Part shown: in pieces, positions 63,501 through 64,000 of the stretch
Position numbering within the stretch: the first letter of the stretch is position 1
Layout: every line of letters begins with the position of its first letter
DNA from: Stichopus chloronotus
Lineage: Eukaryota; Echinodermata; Holothuroidea; Aspidochirotida; Stichopodidae
Assembly (NCBI GenBank): GCA_021234535.1
Contig: CM037837.1
Location: forward strand, 5,434,218 to 5,498,217
Direction: 5' to 3'
DNA length: 64,000 bases
Notes under the pieces: generated by a model
Databases searched by the model: none
What the model was told of the DNA's origin: nothing
What the model saw: only the letters and a program-made list of their open reading frames with translations
Made by a program: the position numbers and the translations under genes

Positions 63501-64000
63501 TTTCAAGGAAAATTAACAAAGTACTTTCTTTTGGAAAGTTCAGTCATATTTGAAGAACAATTTGTTACAATGACATCTTAAAGACCCTTCCCTCTCTCCG
63601 AACCATTATGTCATGTATTCTGCGGTAGATTCTGCGGTAGATAGAACTTTAATCATGTGAAGAATATCTGGTGCCCATGTGAAAGAGAAGTTAAAATCGG
63701 ATAAACCATATCAAAGGGAAGACATGTGCACAAACACAACAAACAGCCAAATAGCCAAACAGCCAAATGAAACACAAAACACAAAAAGATAAAATAAACA
63801 CAACCACTCCCCTCCCCCAAAAAACCATGAAATATTTGCTGAAATAAAAGTAACTAAGCAACCTGTAAAGAATGGCATTTATTTGGGTATACTGTAGAGA
63901 CATACTTTAAGATCAAGGCTTAATTGCAACATCCACAATAAAATATTTTAATCTGCACTGTGACTGTCATGCTTTTATTCTGCCATTGGATTAATCCGTA
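60546..64000. other. Noncoding stretch to the end of the window
   Basis: It holds an 11-bp perfect stem-loop at 60785-60813 and a CAAGGTTCCCAACTTTTTTC stretch at 60631 that resembles a hAT terminus without a partner. A GCATTGCAG acceptor-like site at 61217 precedes a short open frame to 61332 that I cannot assign. No gene recognised. Confidence 0.4.
60785..60813. repeat. Perfect stem-loop, 11-bp arms, 7-base loop
   Basis: CCCGTAGCCAC, the loop AGTTGAA, then GTGGCTACGGG. It may be the centre of a decayed foldback element. Confidence 0.9.

Overview
The window is nuclear DNA from an animal. It is AT-rich and gene-poor, with spliced genes bearing GT/AG introns and many small transposable-element remnants. 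There are no bacterial operons, no CRISPR array, and no rRNA or intact tRNA gene. The two recognisable genes are metazoan. Repeat texture (short TAGGCCTA motifs, hAT-type elements, a 145-bp repeat carrying AGGTCA half-sites) suggests a marine invertebrate deuterostome such as an echinoderm. That organism guess is an inference, not a demonstration.

Gene content sits in the first quarter. A plus-strand TMCO6-like gene (importin-alpha-like, armadillo type) is read from five exons at 3502-3550, 11387-11493, 12834-12949, 14912-15095 and 15298-15402. Splice phases agree at every junction and give 187 codons: a basic importin-beta-binding-like N terminus followed by the first armadillo repeats. Relatives are about 490 residues, so the C-terminal half is missing. 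I could not find it in the remaining 48 kb. Inside the 7.8-kb first intron, on the same strand, lies a complete intronless GLOD5-like gene (8656-9051), a glyoxalase/VOC-fold protein with its own AATAAA signal at 9291.

The rest (15.4-64 kb) is intronic or intergenic DNA in which I recognise no gene. It carries dated structures: three copies of a 200-bp MITE with 28-bp inverted termini (18107, 19876, 51627); a 145-bp tandem repeat with DR4/DR5-like nuclear-receptor half-sites (17470, with a diverged relative at 24160); a tRNA-derived SINE-like segment (about 19085-19260); two non-autonomous hAT-type elements (44771-45336 and 51193-51525); a 180-bp foldback element (50255-50434); and a retroposon-like insertion with 16-bp target duplications, a poly(A) tail and an expanded two-module tandem array (30235-30598). 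Several perfect stem-loops occur (25793, 38607-38645, 60785). A few exon-like open frames (32304, 35434, 37013, 47251, 50531, 52477) are unassigned and held at low confidence.

The most interesting biology seen is the same-strand nesting of an intronless GLOD5 in TMCO6 intron 1, the retroposon whose target site seems to have seeded a tandem array, and a pair of mutually exclusive perfect hairpins at 38607-38645. No convincing new multi-gene system is visible.
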